In this document: positions 1-7,773 of the stretch, piece after piece | Position numbering within the stretch: position 1 is the stretch's first letter | Layout: the number at the start of each line of letters is the position of its first letter | Source: UBA2144 sp964506185 | GTDB lineage: Bacteria > Patescibacteriota > Gracilibacteria > Peribacterales > Peribacteraceae | Direction: 5' to 3' | DNA: 33,598 bases | Assembly (NCBI GenBank): GCA_964506185.1 | Contig: CAZDKL010000019.1 | Span: 1-33,598 of the forward strand | The notes under the pieces: model-generated | The model's database searches: none | What the model saw: only the letters and a program-made list of their open reading frames with translations | Told to the model about the DNA's origin: nothing | Program-made: the position numbers and the translations under genes

Positions 1-14
1 GCCAATATTTTAGC

Positions 15-458
15 TCAAAACCCCATTTTCTGCGCTAGCTGGGTAGTCATTAAATATTTTTCTTTAACTGCTCCCTTTTTATCCTTGTACATTTTATACA
101 CTTTTTGCGTATCTTTTTTATATCGCTTGTAGTGTTTTGATTTCGCAGCCTTGAAAACCTTGTAATATTTTGCTTTTTCTTTTTTGTAATCTGCATAGGC
201 TTTCTTCTTTTGTTTTTCATAACCCTTCTTGTTCCAAACCTTAGCTTTTTTGTACGAAGTCCATCTTCTGCTCTTTGTCTTTTTCTTGAGCTTAACATCT
301 GTTTTTAATTTCTTTAATTGGTGATCCTCTTTCTTGGCCTCAACTACAAATACAGCAGTTGGATTTGCATCAGACAAGCGGTAGTCTAGAATATATCCGA
401 ATTTTGCAACTGCAAATACGGCAAGACATAAAGTACCGGAAAGAATTAGCTTTTTCAT
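15..458 (-). CDS. Secreted Lys/Tyr-rich protein, paralog 1
   Basis: I do not recognise a named family. The 147-residue product starts with a hydrophobic segment (about residues 4-19, after MKK), then a short conserved stretch with the motif DYRLSD, and then a very basic, Lys/Tyr/Ala-rich tail with repeated YKK/YKxxK spacing to the C terminus. The same plan is seen in the two genes that follow on the same strand (542-1369, 1396-2235), so the three are paralogs. The N terminus is consistent with export by Sec, with a possible cleavage after VEA near residue 41, or with membrane anchoring. The tail is likely helical or coiled-coil and strongly cationic, so binding to DNA, polyanions or cell-surface polymers is possible. 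This is the shortest copy. It ends in TGA close to the window edge. Existence is well supported; function unknown. Confidence 0.75.
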   Translation of the reverse strand: MKKLILSGTLCLAVFAVAKFGYILDYRLSDANPTAVFVVEAKKEDHQLKKLKTDVKLKKKTKSRRWTSYKKAKVWNKKGYEKQKKKAYADYKKEKAKYYKVFKAAKSKHYKRYKKDTQKVYKMYKDKKGAVKEKYLMTTQLAQKMGF

Positions 459-541
459 AATATGTAGAGAGAGACAGGATTGATGGCAATTCTATCAATA
501 GGTCTTATTAATTGTGATTGACAGCTGTAACAAGCATTATC

Positions 542-1369
542 TCATTTTTTCTTATCTCTCTTCTTATTTTGCTCTCTTTCGTATGCCTTCTTATACACTT
601 CATACTTTCTTTTTGCCTGTTCATAATTCCTCTTCAATCCCAAAGTCTTTTTATCGCATTTAACCCTGCCTACATTCCTCATTCCATCACGCTTTCCACG
701 CGCCTCTTTCCTGTCAGCCTCATAATGTTTCTTGGCTCCTTTCTTCAGCTTTTGGTAATCCGCCTTCAGGCTCTCTTTTTTCTTCTGGTAGTTTGCTTTT
801 TCCTTTTCTTTTACACTCAGGTACTTCTCTTTTTTTGCATTTTTTGTTGAACGTGATTTTTTATAAGCCTTTTTTTCATCACTGCACTTCGGCTTTTTCT
901 TTTTCGTGCCTCTGCATGATTTGTAATCTGCCCGGTCCTCCTTGTATTTAGCTTTTGCTTTTTTGTATGCATCATATTCCGACTTCTTATTTTTCTTGTA
1001 ATCAGCAAAAGCATTCTTTTTCTTTGATTTGTAAGTAGTAAGAGCTTCTTGTCTTTTCCTTTTGTAGTTCTTTTTTATCGACTCCTTATCCTTGTTATAT
1101 TGCTTATCAGCTGCATCAGGTTTCTTGTTTTTTTCCCTCAATTTCTTACATTTAACTTTTTGTGCTTTATAGGCTTTTTTATACCGATTCTTTTGTTTTC
1201 TCGCGTTTTTAAGCTGTCCTTTACTGATATGCAACGGATGTGGACCTGCACTTACAACTGTAATATTAATAGGACTGGAATCGGACAAGCGGTAGTCAAT
1301 GATGTATCCGAACTTAGAAACAGCCAATAAAGCAATGCACAAGCCGATGGTAATAATTGATTTTTTCAT
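542..1369 (-). CDS. Secreted Lys/Tyr-rich protein, paralog 2
   Basis: Paralog of the genes at 15-458 and 1396-2235. The 275-residue product has an N-terminal hydrophobic segment, then FGYIIDYRLSDSSP and a VVSAG stretch that could be a cleavage site. About 230 residues of Lys/Tyr/Ala/Arg-rich sequence with recurring KK and YKK spacing follow. It has a few Cys residues (KCKKL, SCRG, KCSDE, KCDKK) spaced along the tail, unlike paralog 1, so disulfide or metal bridging is possible. It lies 83 bases upstream of paralog 1 and 26 bases downstream of paralog 3, so the three may be co-transcribed leftwards. The expanded tail suggests growth by internal repeat duplication. No catalytic motif is visible. 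Confidence 0.75.
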   Translation of the reverse strand: MKKSIITIGLCIALLAVSKFGYIIDYRLSDSSPINITVVSAGPHPLHISKGQLKNARKQKNRYKKAYKAQKVKCKKLREKNKKPDAADKQYNKDKESIKKNYKRKRQEALTTYKSKKKNAFADYKKNKKSEYDAYKKAKAKYKEDRADYKSCRGTKKKKPKCSDEKKAYKKSRSTKNAKKEKYLSVKEKEKANYQKKKESLKADYQKLKKGAKKHYEADRKEARGKRDGMRNVGRVKCDKKTLGLKRNYEQAKRKYEVYKKAYEREQNKKRDKKK

Positions 1370-1395
1370 AAGGTATTAAGGTATTAAGAGAAATA

Positions 1396-2235
1396 TTATT
1401 TTCTCGCTTTCTTAAGAGCTGCCTTTGCAGCATTGTATTTGGCCTTTGCACTGTTATAAGCAGATTTTGCTTTTGTATATTTTGCATAAGCCTTGGCTTT
1501 GTTGTCCTTGTACTTTTTCTTTAATTTCTCTTTCTTCTTGTCGTAATCTTTCCTCAACTTTTTCTTCTTCTTCTCGTAATCCGGTCTGGCTTTTTTCTTC
1601 CTCTTTTTATATGCCTTCTTGGCTGCCTCTTTTGCAGCTAGATACTGAGCTTTTAATCCTGCCTTAGCATTTGAATATTTGATAGCCTCAGCATTTCTAG
1701 CCTCACGAGCTTGAACATATGCATCATTGGCTTCTTTGCATTCATCTCCTCCTCTTTGACACCCCTGATACTCACCTTTTTTCGCCTCATAGAAATCCTT
1801 TGCAGCTTCATAGATTTTTAAAGCAGCATCTCGTGCTTTTATAAAAGCATCCTTCGCGTCTTCCAGTGCTTGCTTATAAGCCTCCAAAGCATCTTTCTTT
1901 TCCTGCTTATAATCTTCGTAGGCTTGTTTTTTGTCATCCTTATATTTGTCCCATGCTTCTTTTTTGCTATCTAAATATTTCTGCTTACCCTTAACTTTAG
2001 CATCCTGATATTTCTTCCATGCTGCTTTCTTTTTTGAATATGCTTTTGCTTTTGCCTTCCTCGCTTTATCGCGTGCTTTCTTCAACTTTTTTATTTTCTT
2101 CTTACTGGCCTTTGCATGTGCAACTGTAATGAAATTTGGACCAGAATCTGACAAACGATAATTAACCACATTCTCACCGCTTGAAACTACAATGACTGCC
2201 AGACATACACCGAGTGCGACAACAAGATTTTTCAT
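1396..2235 (-). CDS. Secreted Lys/Ala/Tyr-rich protein, paralog 3
   Basis: First gene of the leftward set of three paralogs. The 279-residue product has a hydrophobic N terminus, the shared NYRLSDSGP motif and a likely signal-peptidase-like AHA/K boundary near residue 40. A long charged helix-like tail follows, less basic than its relatives because Asp and Glu are mixed in (DAKDAF, KEAWDKYKDDKK). The central part has a CQRGGDEC pair of cysteines. The pattern of aromatic Tyr every 6-8 residues in a Lys/Ala background suggests a long amphipathic or coiled-coil helix. An extended -10 box (TGC+TATACT) lies about 20 bases upstream on the minus strand and there is no Shine-Dalgarno sequence. Function unknown; a surface fibre, adhesin or polyanion-binding role is only an inference. 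Confidence 0.75.
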   Translation of the reverse strand: MKNLVVALGVCLAVIVVSSGENVVNYRLSDSGPNFITVAHAKASKKKIKKLKKARDKARKAKAKAYSKKKAAWKKYQDAKVKGKQKYLDSKKEAWDKYKDDKKQAYEDYKQEKKDALEAYKQALEDAKDAFIKARDAALKIYEAAKDFYEAKKGEYQGCQRGGDECKEANDAYVQAREARNAEAIKYSNAKAGLKAQYLAAKEAAKKAYKKRKKKARPDYEKKKKKLRKDYDKKKEKLKKKYKDNKAKAYAKYTKAKSAYNSAKAKYNAAKAALKKARK

Positions 2236-2256
2236 TAAAAGGAAGGGATTGGCGGG

Positions 2257-2265
2257 AGTATAGCA
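2257..2265 (-). promoter_or_regulatory. Extended -10 promoter element for the Lys-rich paralogs
   Basis: On the minus strand this reads TGCTATACT, an extended -10 hexamer ending 21 bases before the ATG at 2235. No clear -35 box is visible. It probably drives the three-gene leftward unit. The start predicted from it leaves a leader of roughly 15 bases. Confidence 0.45.
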
Positions 2266-2438
2266 AAAAAAATGGACAGACAGCTATCGCGTTTTTGACT
2301 GTGGACTTGACTATATTTGCATAATTGATTTTTTTGAGCGTTCCAAATGTATGTCAAAAAAACACCATCAATCTTCTTTACTACATATGCATCGATCTGT
2401 AGCCTACTGCGGAATACTTCGATTACACTCAGCATAAA

Positions 2439-2861
2439 ATGGCAAAACAAGTCACCAAAGTTATTAAGGCCCAAGCACGTGGAGGACAAGCGAATCCTGC
2501 ACCTCCTCTGGGACCAGTTCTAGGCCAAGCCGGTATAGATATAAATGCATTCTGCACTCAATTTAACGATAGAACGAAGGATAGGATGGGACAGGTTATT
2601 CCGGTTGTAATTGAAGTTTACGAAGACCGCACGTTCTCTTTTAAGTTGAAACAACCACCTGCAGCTAACTTAATAATGGAGAAAGCTAAAATACAGAAAG
2701 GCAGCGGCGAACCAAACAAAACCAAGGTTGGGAAGATTAATAAGTCACAACTCAAAGAGATTGCGGAGATCAAAATGCCGGACTTGAATACAAATGATGT
2801 TGAACAGGCCATGAAGATACTGGAAGGAACTGCGAGGAATATGGGAGTTACAGTTGAATGA
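2439..2861 (+). CDS. rplK: 50S ribosomal protein L11
   Basis: L11 of the large subunit binds the GTPase-associated centre of 23S rRNA and helps translation factor and RelA function. The 140-residue length is normal. The N-terminal domain carries the conserved proline-rich stretch GGQANPAPPLGPVLGQAG (about 16-33), and the C-terminal RNA-binding domain ends with AMKILEGTARNMGVTVE. The start is ATG with no Shine-Dalgarno sequence; a TACACT -10-like box lies 9 bases upstream. In most bacteria rplK is followed directly by rplA; here a membrane-protein gene intervenes before rplA at 3901. The gene is divergent from the Lys-rich paralog unit, and the 203 bases between them hold both promoters. Confidence 0.97.
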   Translation: MAKQVTKVIKAQARGGQANPAPPLGPVLGQAGIDINAFCTQFNDRTKDRMGQVIPVVIEVYEDRTFSFKLKQPPAANLIMEKAKIQKGSGEPNKTKVGKINKSQLKEIAEIKMPDLNTNDVEQAMKILEGTARNMGVTVE

Positions 2862-2865
2862 ATAA

Positions 2866-2970
2866 CACTAGCTTTTAGCTTATAGCTAGTAGCTTGCCTA
2901 GCTTCTGTAGGTGCAACTCTGAACATACATAAAGCGGAAGCTAATGAAGCTAAAAGTTAAAAGCTAAAAA
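2866..2970. repeat. Low-complexity inverted repeat (AGCTTTTAGCTT word)
   Basis: The spacer after rplK is built of variants of the word AGCTTTTAGCTT/ATAGCTAG on its left side and the complementary words AAGCTAATGAAGCTAAAAG on its right side. The two arms can pair as an imperfect hairpin around a short unrelated centre. It could act as a terminator or mRNA 3' stabiliser for rplK, although it lacks a clean GC stem and T-run. Confidence 0.55.
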
Positions 2971-3106
2971 ATTGACTGAGCTCATCAGAATCACCTCCTA
3001 TTTAATATATATCAATGTAACAATGTGGCATTGTGACAATTTAATTAACGTGCAGTTAGCATTCGCCTTCCGTAAGCTATTTTCTAATCCTTCCCAATAT
3101 ACGATT

Positions 3107-3805
3107 ATGGTTGAACAACCCCTGGCAACCGTCTTTGGTTCGGTAGGCGTAGTCTACGGCCTTTTGGTGCCAATAGTACTCGTCATACTGTTCTCATTCT
3201 TTTTAATCGCCAGCTTAATAAGTAACAATGCCAATCCTTCCCGCGTAGCACAGGCAATCTTCTGCTTTGTGATGATGGGTGTTGGAATCTTGTTAATGAC
3301 TATCGCAGCACTACCTACAGTCACCAGTGTCCTTGCAGGAACTTCCTATGCAAGCGCAACTTATGTCGGGCTATTGATAGTATTTGCAACCGGCGGATGC
3401 ATCTTCTTGTGGCATGACCACTGGGTGCACTCACTGGATGCAAGTTCCCGCCTCGTACCATCTTTGATATTCATTTACACAGTGAGAGTTATTGGGAGTC
3501 TAACCGGATTATTAGCCGGTCTTTCTATTGTACTAACGCTTGTTTTGGGAGGAGCAGAGGAAGGATGGTGGATAATGCCTGTGGCTCTAGCCTTGTATGG
3601 TTTCGTCCTATACATGAGCACAAGAGATGAAAAAGCCCCTGTACCGCCCCTATTCTGCGGTGTATGCAAAGTACCCAAGTTTGCCAAGCCAAAGATGCCA
3701 CGAATGCCGAAGGTTAGGCCCAAACTTAGGGTTACAGCTGTAGCAAAGAAGGCTACGAAGACTAAGAAGAGGAAGAAAGGCAGGAGTAAAAAGAGGAGGA
3801 AATAA
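3107..3805 (+). CDS. Five-TM membrane protein with basic tail, between rplK and rplA
   Basis: I do not recognise the family. The reading frame opens at TTG 2972, but the ATG at 3107 is preferred because the earlier 45 residues come from the repeat spacer and are not membrane-like; this gives 232 residues. There are about five hydrophobic helices (roughly residues 10-38, 50-80, 88-110, 118-150, 158-178). A cytoplasm-type tail follows with a CGVC pair and about 40 residues rich in Lys/Arg/Pro (KPKMPRMPK near its start; KKRKKGRSKKRRK at the end). The position between two ribosomal protein genes and the very basic tail suggest an RNA- or ribosome-contacting membrane protein. That is inference from context only. 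No enzyme motif is visible. Confidence 0.8.
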   Translation: MVEQPLATVFGSVGVVYGLLVPIVLVILFSFFLIASLISNNANPSRVAQAIFCFVMMGVGILLMTIAALPTVTSVLAGTSYASATYVGLLIVFATGGCIFLWHDHWVHSLDASSRLVPSLIFIYTVRVIGSLTGLLAGLSIVLTLVLGGAEEGWWIMPVALALYGFVLYMSTRDEKAPVPPLFCGVCKVPKFAKPKMPRMPKVRPKLRVTAVAKKATKTKKRKKGRSKKRRK

Positions 3806-3853
3806 TTGCATATCATAGCTCAGTACTCCAGAATCCACGCAGTTCTTCTATTT

Positions 3854-3885
3854 GTGGGAGTCAGCATTGCTGACATTCGCACCAC
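3854..3885 (+). promoter_or_regulatory. Hairpin in rplA leader
   Basis: A perfect stem GTCAGC/GCTGAC with an ATT loop (3860-3874) sits inside a shorter outer GTGG/CCAC pairing, 15 bases before the rplA start. Leaders of L1-containing operons often hold an RNA mimic of the 23S rRNA site that L1 binds for autoregulation. This hairpin is in the right place for that, but I cannot show the L1-binding consensus. Confidence 0.35.
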
Positions 3886-3900
3886 ATACCCCTTATTACC

Positions 3901-4602
3901 ATGACTGAACAGAAATCAGCCGTTGCTAAGAAGCACGGAAAGAAATATGCGGACGCGTCCGCTCAAGTAGAAAGCAAAAAATATCCAGTTGATGAGGCGA
4001 CTGCTCTTTTAACTAAAGTTTCAACAACCAAGTTTGATTCTACTGCAGAGCTCCATATCAGGATTAATGCTGACACCACTCAAGCTGATCAGTTAGTCAG
4101 AATTACTGTGAGCCTACCTCATGGAACCGGAAAGAAAGTCCGCGTAGCTGCTTTTGTGCCTGACGATATGATTGATGCCGCGAAAAAAGCAGGTGCTATT
4201 AAAGCTGGTAATGAAGATCTTATTAAGGAGGTTGCATCCGAAAAAATCGACTTCGACATCGCGGTAGCCCATCCAAATCTTATGAAAGATCTTGGTAAAG
4301 TTGCAAAGATCTTGGGCCAACGCGGGATGATGCCGAATCCAAAAGCGGGAACGGTCACCAAAAATATCGAGAAGACCATCGAAGACCTGAACAAAGGAAT
4401 GATTGAGTGCAAGATGGATCCTCAGGGAAACATTCATACGATTTTTGGGAAACTAAGCTTCGGAGAACAGAAGCTGAAAGAGAATCTGGAAACCATCATG
4501 AAGGCAATCAAAGAAGCCAAACCTGCCGGCATCAAAGGAACCTACATTGCCTCAGCCACCATCACTCCAAGCATGGGGCCAGGGATTAAGATTGAGGTTT
4601 AA
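3901..4602 (+). CDS. rplA: 50S ribosomal protein L1
   Basis: L1 forms the mobile stalk of the large subunit next to the E site and often represses its own operon. The 233-residue length is typical. Recognisable segments include the KFDSTAELHIRIN strand, the LPHGTGKKVRVAAF loop, the GQRGMMPNPKAGTV signature (about 140-153) and the C-terminal ATITPSMGPGIKIEV. The start is ATG with no Shine-Dalgarno sequence. The 3' end overlaps the convergent dus gene by 17 bases. The presence of L1 is of mild taxonomic use, because ribosomal-protein content varies between CPR lineages. Confidence 0.97.
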   Translation: MTEQKSAVAKKHGKKYADASAQVESKKYPVDEATALLTKVSTTKFDSTAELHIRINADTTQADQLVRITVSLPHGTGKKVRVAAFVPDDMIDAAKKAGAIKAGNEDLIKEVASEKIDFDIAVAHPNLMKDLGKVAKILGQRGMMPNPKAGTVTKNIEKTIEDLNKGMIECKMDPQGNIHTIFGKLSFGEQKLKENLETIMKAIKEAKPAGIKGTYIASATITPSMGPGIKIEV

Positions 4603-5545
4603 GAATTCTTATAACATCCTCAACTGAATCAACTCTAACTAACTTAGCCCTAAGCTCTTTTGCCCCGTCAATTCCTTTAACGTAACTGGCTAAATGCTTT
4701 CGCATTTCCAGCATTCCCCTCTTTTCACCTTTGAGTTCTACCGAAAGTTCGCAGTGACTAATTATCTGAGGGATTTTTTCCTCGAACGACATCTCGTCAA
4801 TGGTTGATTGAACCTTTCCTGACTTGAGGACTTCGCAAATATCCTTCATCACCCATGGATTACCGAAAGTCCCCCGCCCTATCATCACTCCATCTAAGTT
4901 CTTGAGTTTATCAATGGCATCTTGTGCGTTTCTGACGTCACCATTGCCGATAACTGGAACACTGACTTCTTTCTTAAGTTTATAAATAGGTTCCCAGTCA
5001 GCCTGACCTGAATATTTCTGACTGTATGTCCTTCCATGAATCGCCAACGCATCAGCTCCCGCTTCAACCAGTCTTTTACAGAATGGAATTAGTTCATCTG
5101 ATGAACTCCAGCCCAGTCTTGTCTTAACACTAACTGGAATTTTGACTGCTTCCTTTGCTGACCTAACGAGCTGAGCCGCCAACTCAGGATTTTTCATCAA
5201 AGCTGAACCGTGACATGAGGAAGTTACGCGAGCTGCAGGACATCCCATATTGATATCTATCCCATCAGCTCCCATTTCTTCCACTACTTTTGCGGCTGAA
5301 AGGAAATGCTCCGGATCTTTGCCAAATATTTGTACTATGAATGGTCGTTCCTTCTTCGGATCAAAGTGCATCATCCCCATTGTCTTCTTGGCACCATAAT
5401 GAATCGCGTCAGTGCTTAAAAATTCGGAATATACAATAGCTTCCGGAGCTAACTCCTTAATCAATTGTCTATACGCTGCATCCGTTACACCTGCCATTGG
5501 GGCAAGGGCTACTATCGGCCGATTAGCTATTTGCCATGAGAACAT
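4586..5545 (-). CDS. dus: tRNA-dihydrouridine synthase (Dus family)
   Basis: FMN- and NADPH-dependent enzyme that reduces uridine to dihydrouridine in tRNA D-loops. The 319-residue TIM-barrel protein shows PIVALAPMAGVTDAAYR at the N terminus, DINMGCPAARV with the catalytic Cys (about residue 102), SVKTRLGW, AIHGRTYSQKYSG, and the phosphate-binding GNGDV and MIGRGTFGNPW motifs. The C-terminal helical domain holds the MRKHLASYVKG tRNA-contact region. The overall pattern is closest to DusB-like enzymes. An upstream in-frame ATG at 5560 would add five residues; 5545 fits the family start better (MFSWQIANRP). It is convergent with rplA and divergent from the pilin gene, with the repeat at 5565 between them. 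Confidence 0.93.
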   Translation of the reverse strand: MFSWQIANRPIVALAPMAGVTDAAYRQLIKELAPEAIVYSEFLSTDAIHYGAKKTMGMMHFDPKKERPFIVQIFGKDPEHFLSAAKVVEEMGADGIDINMGCPAARVTSSCHGSALMKNPELAAQLVRSAKEAVKIPVSVKTRLGWSSSDELIPFCKRLVEAGADALAIHGRTYSQKYSGQADWEPIYKLKKEVSVPVIGNGDVRNAQDAIDKLKNLDGVMIGRGTFGNPWVMKDICEVLKSGKVQSTIDEMSFEEKIPQIISHCELSVELKGEKRGMLEMRKHLASYVKGIDGAKELRAKLVRVDSVEDVIRILKPQS

Positions 5546-5564
5546 AAATCCAACTATCAACAGT

Positions 5565-5651
5565 CAACACGCTACGCTTTCAACAATCAACTAATTTGTT
5601 GATTGTTGACAGCCCCGCTATTGCGGGGCGAGTTGATTGTTGATTGTTTTT
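5565..5651. repeat. CAACACGCT...CAACAATCAAC repeat with nested hairpins
   Basis: The segment 5565-5591 (CAACACGCT, ACGCTTT, CAACAATCAAC) recurs at 30119-30145 and, inverted, at 30182-30208. Here its CAACAATCAAC end pairs perfectly with GTTGATTGTTG (5598-5608) around TAATTT. A second perfect stem GCCCCGC/GCGGGGC follows (5612-5629, TATT loop), then GTTGATTGTTGATTG and a T-run. It lies between divergent dus and the pilin gene, so it is in a promoter region rather than at a gene end. Confidence 0.75.
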
Positions 5652-5678
5652 CCATATTGGATCACAATACGTCGCAGT

Positions 5679-6026
5679 ATGCTCAATCTAATCTTGAGCC
5701 TTATGGCTCCCTTATCCGCTAATGCCCAGTCACTTATACCCAAAAGTGGTCAGGTTGGAAGTTGCAATTTTATAACCGGAGGCATACACGCATGGTGTAT
5801 ACCTGATTACATAGCTTATCTTCTGGGGGTAATATTTATGTTCATTGGTGCGATATTCTTGCTGATGATAGTAGTATCCGGATACAAGATTGCACTTAGC
5901 TCGATTGGCGGAGACAAAACTGCAGGATATGGCACTTTAAAAATGGCAGTGTTGGGCTTTATAATATCTGCATTCTCGTTCTTCATAATTGACTGGGTTG
6001 TTTGTACTATTGCAGGCACCTGCTAA
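5679..6026 (+). CDS. VirB2/TrbC-like pilin subunit
   Basis: Small membrane protein of the type typical of CPR type IV secretion/pilus loci. The longer TTG-initiated frame from 5637 starts inside the repeat, so the ATG at 5679 is chosen, giving 115 residues. A signal peptide is visible (MLNLILSLMAPLSANAQS, likely cleavage after ANA or AQS). It is followed by a Cys-containing loop, a first helix (YLLGVIFMFIGAIFLLMIVVSGYKI), the GDKTAGYGTLKMAVLG turn and a second helix (FIISAFSFFIIDWVV). Two helices joined by a short polar loop after a signal peptide is the VirB2/TrbC plan. PrgI and VirB4/TraC-like genes lie 5.4 kb downstream. Family assignment rests on architecture rather than strong sequence identity. 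Confidence 0.7.
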   Translation: MLNLILSLMAPLSANAQSLIPKSGQVGSCNFITGGIHAWCIPDYIAYLLGVIFMFIGAIFLLMIVVSGYKIALSSIGGDKTAGYGTLKMAVLGFIISAFSFFIIDWVVCTIAGTC

Positions 6027-6038
6027 CCCTATTTACAT

Positions 6039-7283
6039 ATGGCTAAATCTTCAAAATCTCAACCATCTTTTACTTCCCTTCGCATTGTTGGAGAAAAAGC
6101 TCAAGGCCTTCTAAAGAGAGCGCGTAAAAAATCTAAAGGGACAAATACAAAGAAGTTTGCTGTACCAAAAAAGATTGAGCATGAAGAAATATTGATTCAC
6201 ATCTCTGTTAGCAGTGCAGTTAAAGCTGCGTTTTCGATATTGTTGATAGTTCTGGGGGTTTTTGCAGTCTATCACCTGCGAGACAAACTTATTTTGCTCT
6301 TTTTGGGTGCTTTTATTGCCGCTGTAGTAGATCCAGGTGTTGTACGAATGCAGCAAATTGGAATCCCCCGCTCCATTGCAATACTCATTCACTATCTTGT
6401 TGCCCTGTTCGTAATTTTCTTCCTGTTCTTCTCCTTTATTCCAATAATTGCAGATCAGTTGCAAGATATTGCCGCATTTTTGAGCATAGAAGTAGATGCT
6501 TTCTTGTCCAATCCACAGGTTTCTATTCCATTCATTCCTGGTGAGCTTAATCACAGACTTACCATTTTGATGCAGACTACTCTTCAGGGGCTTTCAATTA
6601 CTGAATTCAGCGATGCACTTAGCCAGATGGGTGAAACTCTTTCTACGGCTGCCCAAGGCTCAGTTTTGTTCGTTGCAAAGATTGCAGGCTCTGTTGCTAA
6701 ATTCTTTGTTAGCCTGATTGTTGTTTTGGTATTCGGCTTCTTTATTCAAATCGAAAAGGAACGAATACTCAGATGGATTATTAGCTTCATGCCACCAAGC
6801 TACAGGAATTACATGCACTCCAAATCAGAAGCGATTCATACAAAGATTGCACAGTGGGCTCGTGGAGAACTATTGTTGATGGTTTCCATTGCTACTCTTA
6901 CCTTTATTGCTCTGATTATTCTTAGAATGCCATATGCACTAACTCTTGCAGTATTGGCAGGATTCTGTGAATTTATTCCAGCAGTGGGCCCGCTTATCGC
7001 AGCAATACCTGCAGTAATCATTGCACTCTCAACAGGAGGATTCCTATGGGCACTTATTGTCGCGGGCGTCTATTACATCATTCAGTGGTGCGAAAATAAT
7101 TTGCTTGTTCCTCTGATAATGAGAAGAGCTGTGGGGCTCTCCCCCGTTGCAATACTATTTGCAATGATGGTTGGAATCAGCTTCCCGAATACAATCCATC
7201 CAGTGGTTGGAGTTATGCTTTCGATTCCACTAGCAACAATTATCGTCCTGTTCCTCGAGGATTGGCAGAAATTGCATAAATAG
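6039..7283 (+). CDS. AI-2E family transporter (UPF0118/PerM-like)
   Basis: Polytopic inner-membrane protein of the AI-2E (TqsA/PerM) exporter family; substrates vary and are uncertain here. The 414 residues begin with a basic, Lys-rich cytoplasmic extension of about 50 residues, longer than usual. Then come paired helices (AFSILLIVLGVFAVYHL, LILLFLGAFIAAVVDPGV), a periplasmic central segment, and the family's C-terminal helices. Those include ALTLAVLAGFCEFIPAVGPLIAAIPAVIIAL and YYIIQWCENNLLVPLIMRRAVGLSPVAILFAMMVG, the most diagnostic blocks. The gene follows the pilin by 12 bases and may be co-transcribed. Its TAG stop is also the outer end of the inverted repeat that brackets the next gene. 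Confidence 0.9.
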   Translation: MAKSSKSQPSFTSLRIVGEKAQGLLKRARKKSKGTNTKKFAVPKKIEHEEILIHISVSSAVKAAFSILLIVLGVFAVYHLRDKLILLFLGAFIAAVVDPGVVRMQQIGIPRSIAILIHYLVALFVIFFLFFSFIPIIADQLQDIAAFLSIEVDAFLSNPQVSIPFIPGELNHRLTILMQTTLQGLSITEFSDALSQMGETLSTAAQGSVLFVAKIAGSVAKFFVSLIVVLVFGFFIQIEKERILRWIISFMPPSYRNYMHSKSEAIHTKIAQWARGELLLMVSIATLTFIALIILRMPYALTLAVLAGFCEFIPAVGPLIAAIPAVIIALSTGGFLWALIVAGVYYIIQWCENNLLVPLIMRRAVGLSPVAILFAMMVGISFPNTIHPVVGVMLSIPLATIIVLFLEDWQKLHK

Positions 7284-7318
7284 GTGATGAGGTGAGGAGG
7301 TTTATAGGTTGTTAGGTT
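7281..7318. repeat. Left inverted repeat of the four-helix-bundle unit
   Basis: Contains TAGGTGA (7281-7287) and AGGTTGTTAGGTT (7306-7318). The exact reverse complements occur at 7796-7802 and 7774-7786, on the other side of the gene at 7302-7682. The inner copy supplies the last codons (PNNL) and stop of that gene. Confidence 0.7.
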
Positions 7319-7682
7319 CTTTTAGTCTCTTAATAAGAACAAATAGCATTCTCATAACTTCATCTAACAGCAAATCTACTTTTTCAAAGTTTAGACCCTT
7401 TATACTTTCTAATCTCTTAGATAACTCAATTTGAGTCTCCATTTCTGCACCAGCTGAGTAGGCTATTTGAATAAAATGCGCATAATCCTTTTTTGTGCCT
7501 CGGCTTTTGCCTTCGGCAATATTGGAAGCAACGGATATGGAACCTCGCCTTAACTGAGAAGTGAGGCTATATATTTCCGTCTTTGGATAATTCTCAGTAA
7601 GTCTGTAAATCTCTACAACCAAATCCATAGCCTTCTGCCAGACTACCAAATCCTTATATGAACGTATTATTGTATTTTCCAT
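7302..7682 (-). CDS. Four-helix-bundle protein (S23/23S rRNA intervening-sequence type)
   Basis: The 126-residue helical protein matches the S23 family (TIGR02436-type) first found inside 23S rRNA intervening sequences and very common as solo genes in CPR genomes. Diagnostic stretches are SYKDLVVWQKAMDLVVEIYR at the N terminus, SLTSQLRRGSISVASNIAEG (about 40-59) and the YAHFIQIAYSAGAEMETQIE helix. The fold is shared with the Avd accessory protein of diversity-generating retroelements, but no reverse transcriptase is present here. The biochemical role is unknown; nucleic-acid binding is plausible. The gene is flanked by inverted repeats (7281-7318 and 7774-7802), and its C-terminal PNNL codons lie inside the left repeat, which suggests the unit moves or was inserted as a block. 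Confidence 0.9.
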   Translation of the reverse strand: MENTIIRSYKDLVVWQKAMDLVVEIYRLTENYPKTEIYSLTSQLRRGSISVASNIAEGKSRGTKKDYAHFIQIAYSAGAEMETQIELSKRLESIKGLNFEKVDLLLDEVMRMLFVLIKRLKEPNNL

Positions 7683-7773
7683 ATAAAATGAATTACTAGC
7701 TAAAGCACTAAATCTACAAAGAATATCCGATTGTGTCTACAAATTTAAGTAATAAATATCGAACCACCCTATC

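Noticed and set aside
7302..7682. Four-helix-bundle gene as Avd of a diversity-generating retroelement
   Set aside because: No reverse transcriptase, template repeat or variable repeat is visible nearby; the protein fits the S23 family.
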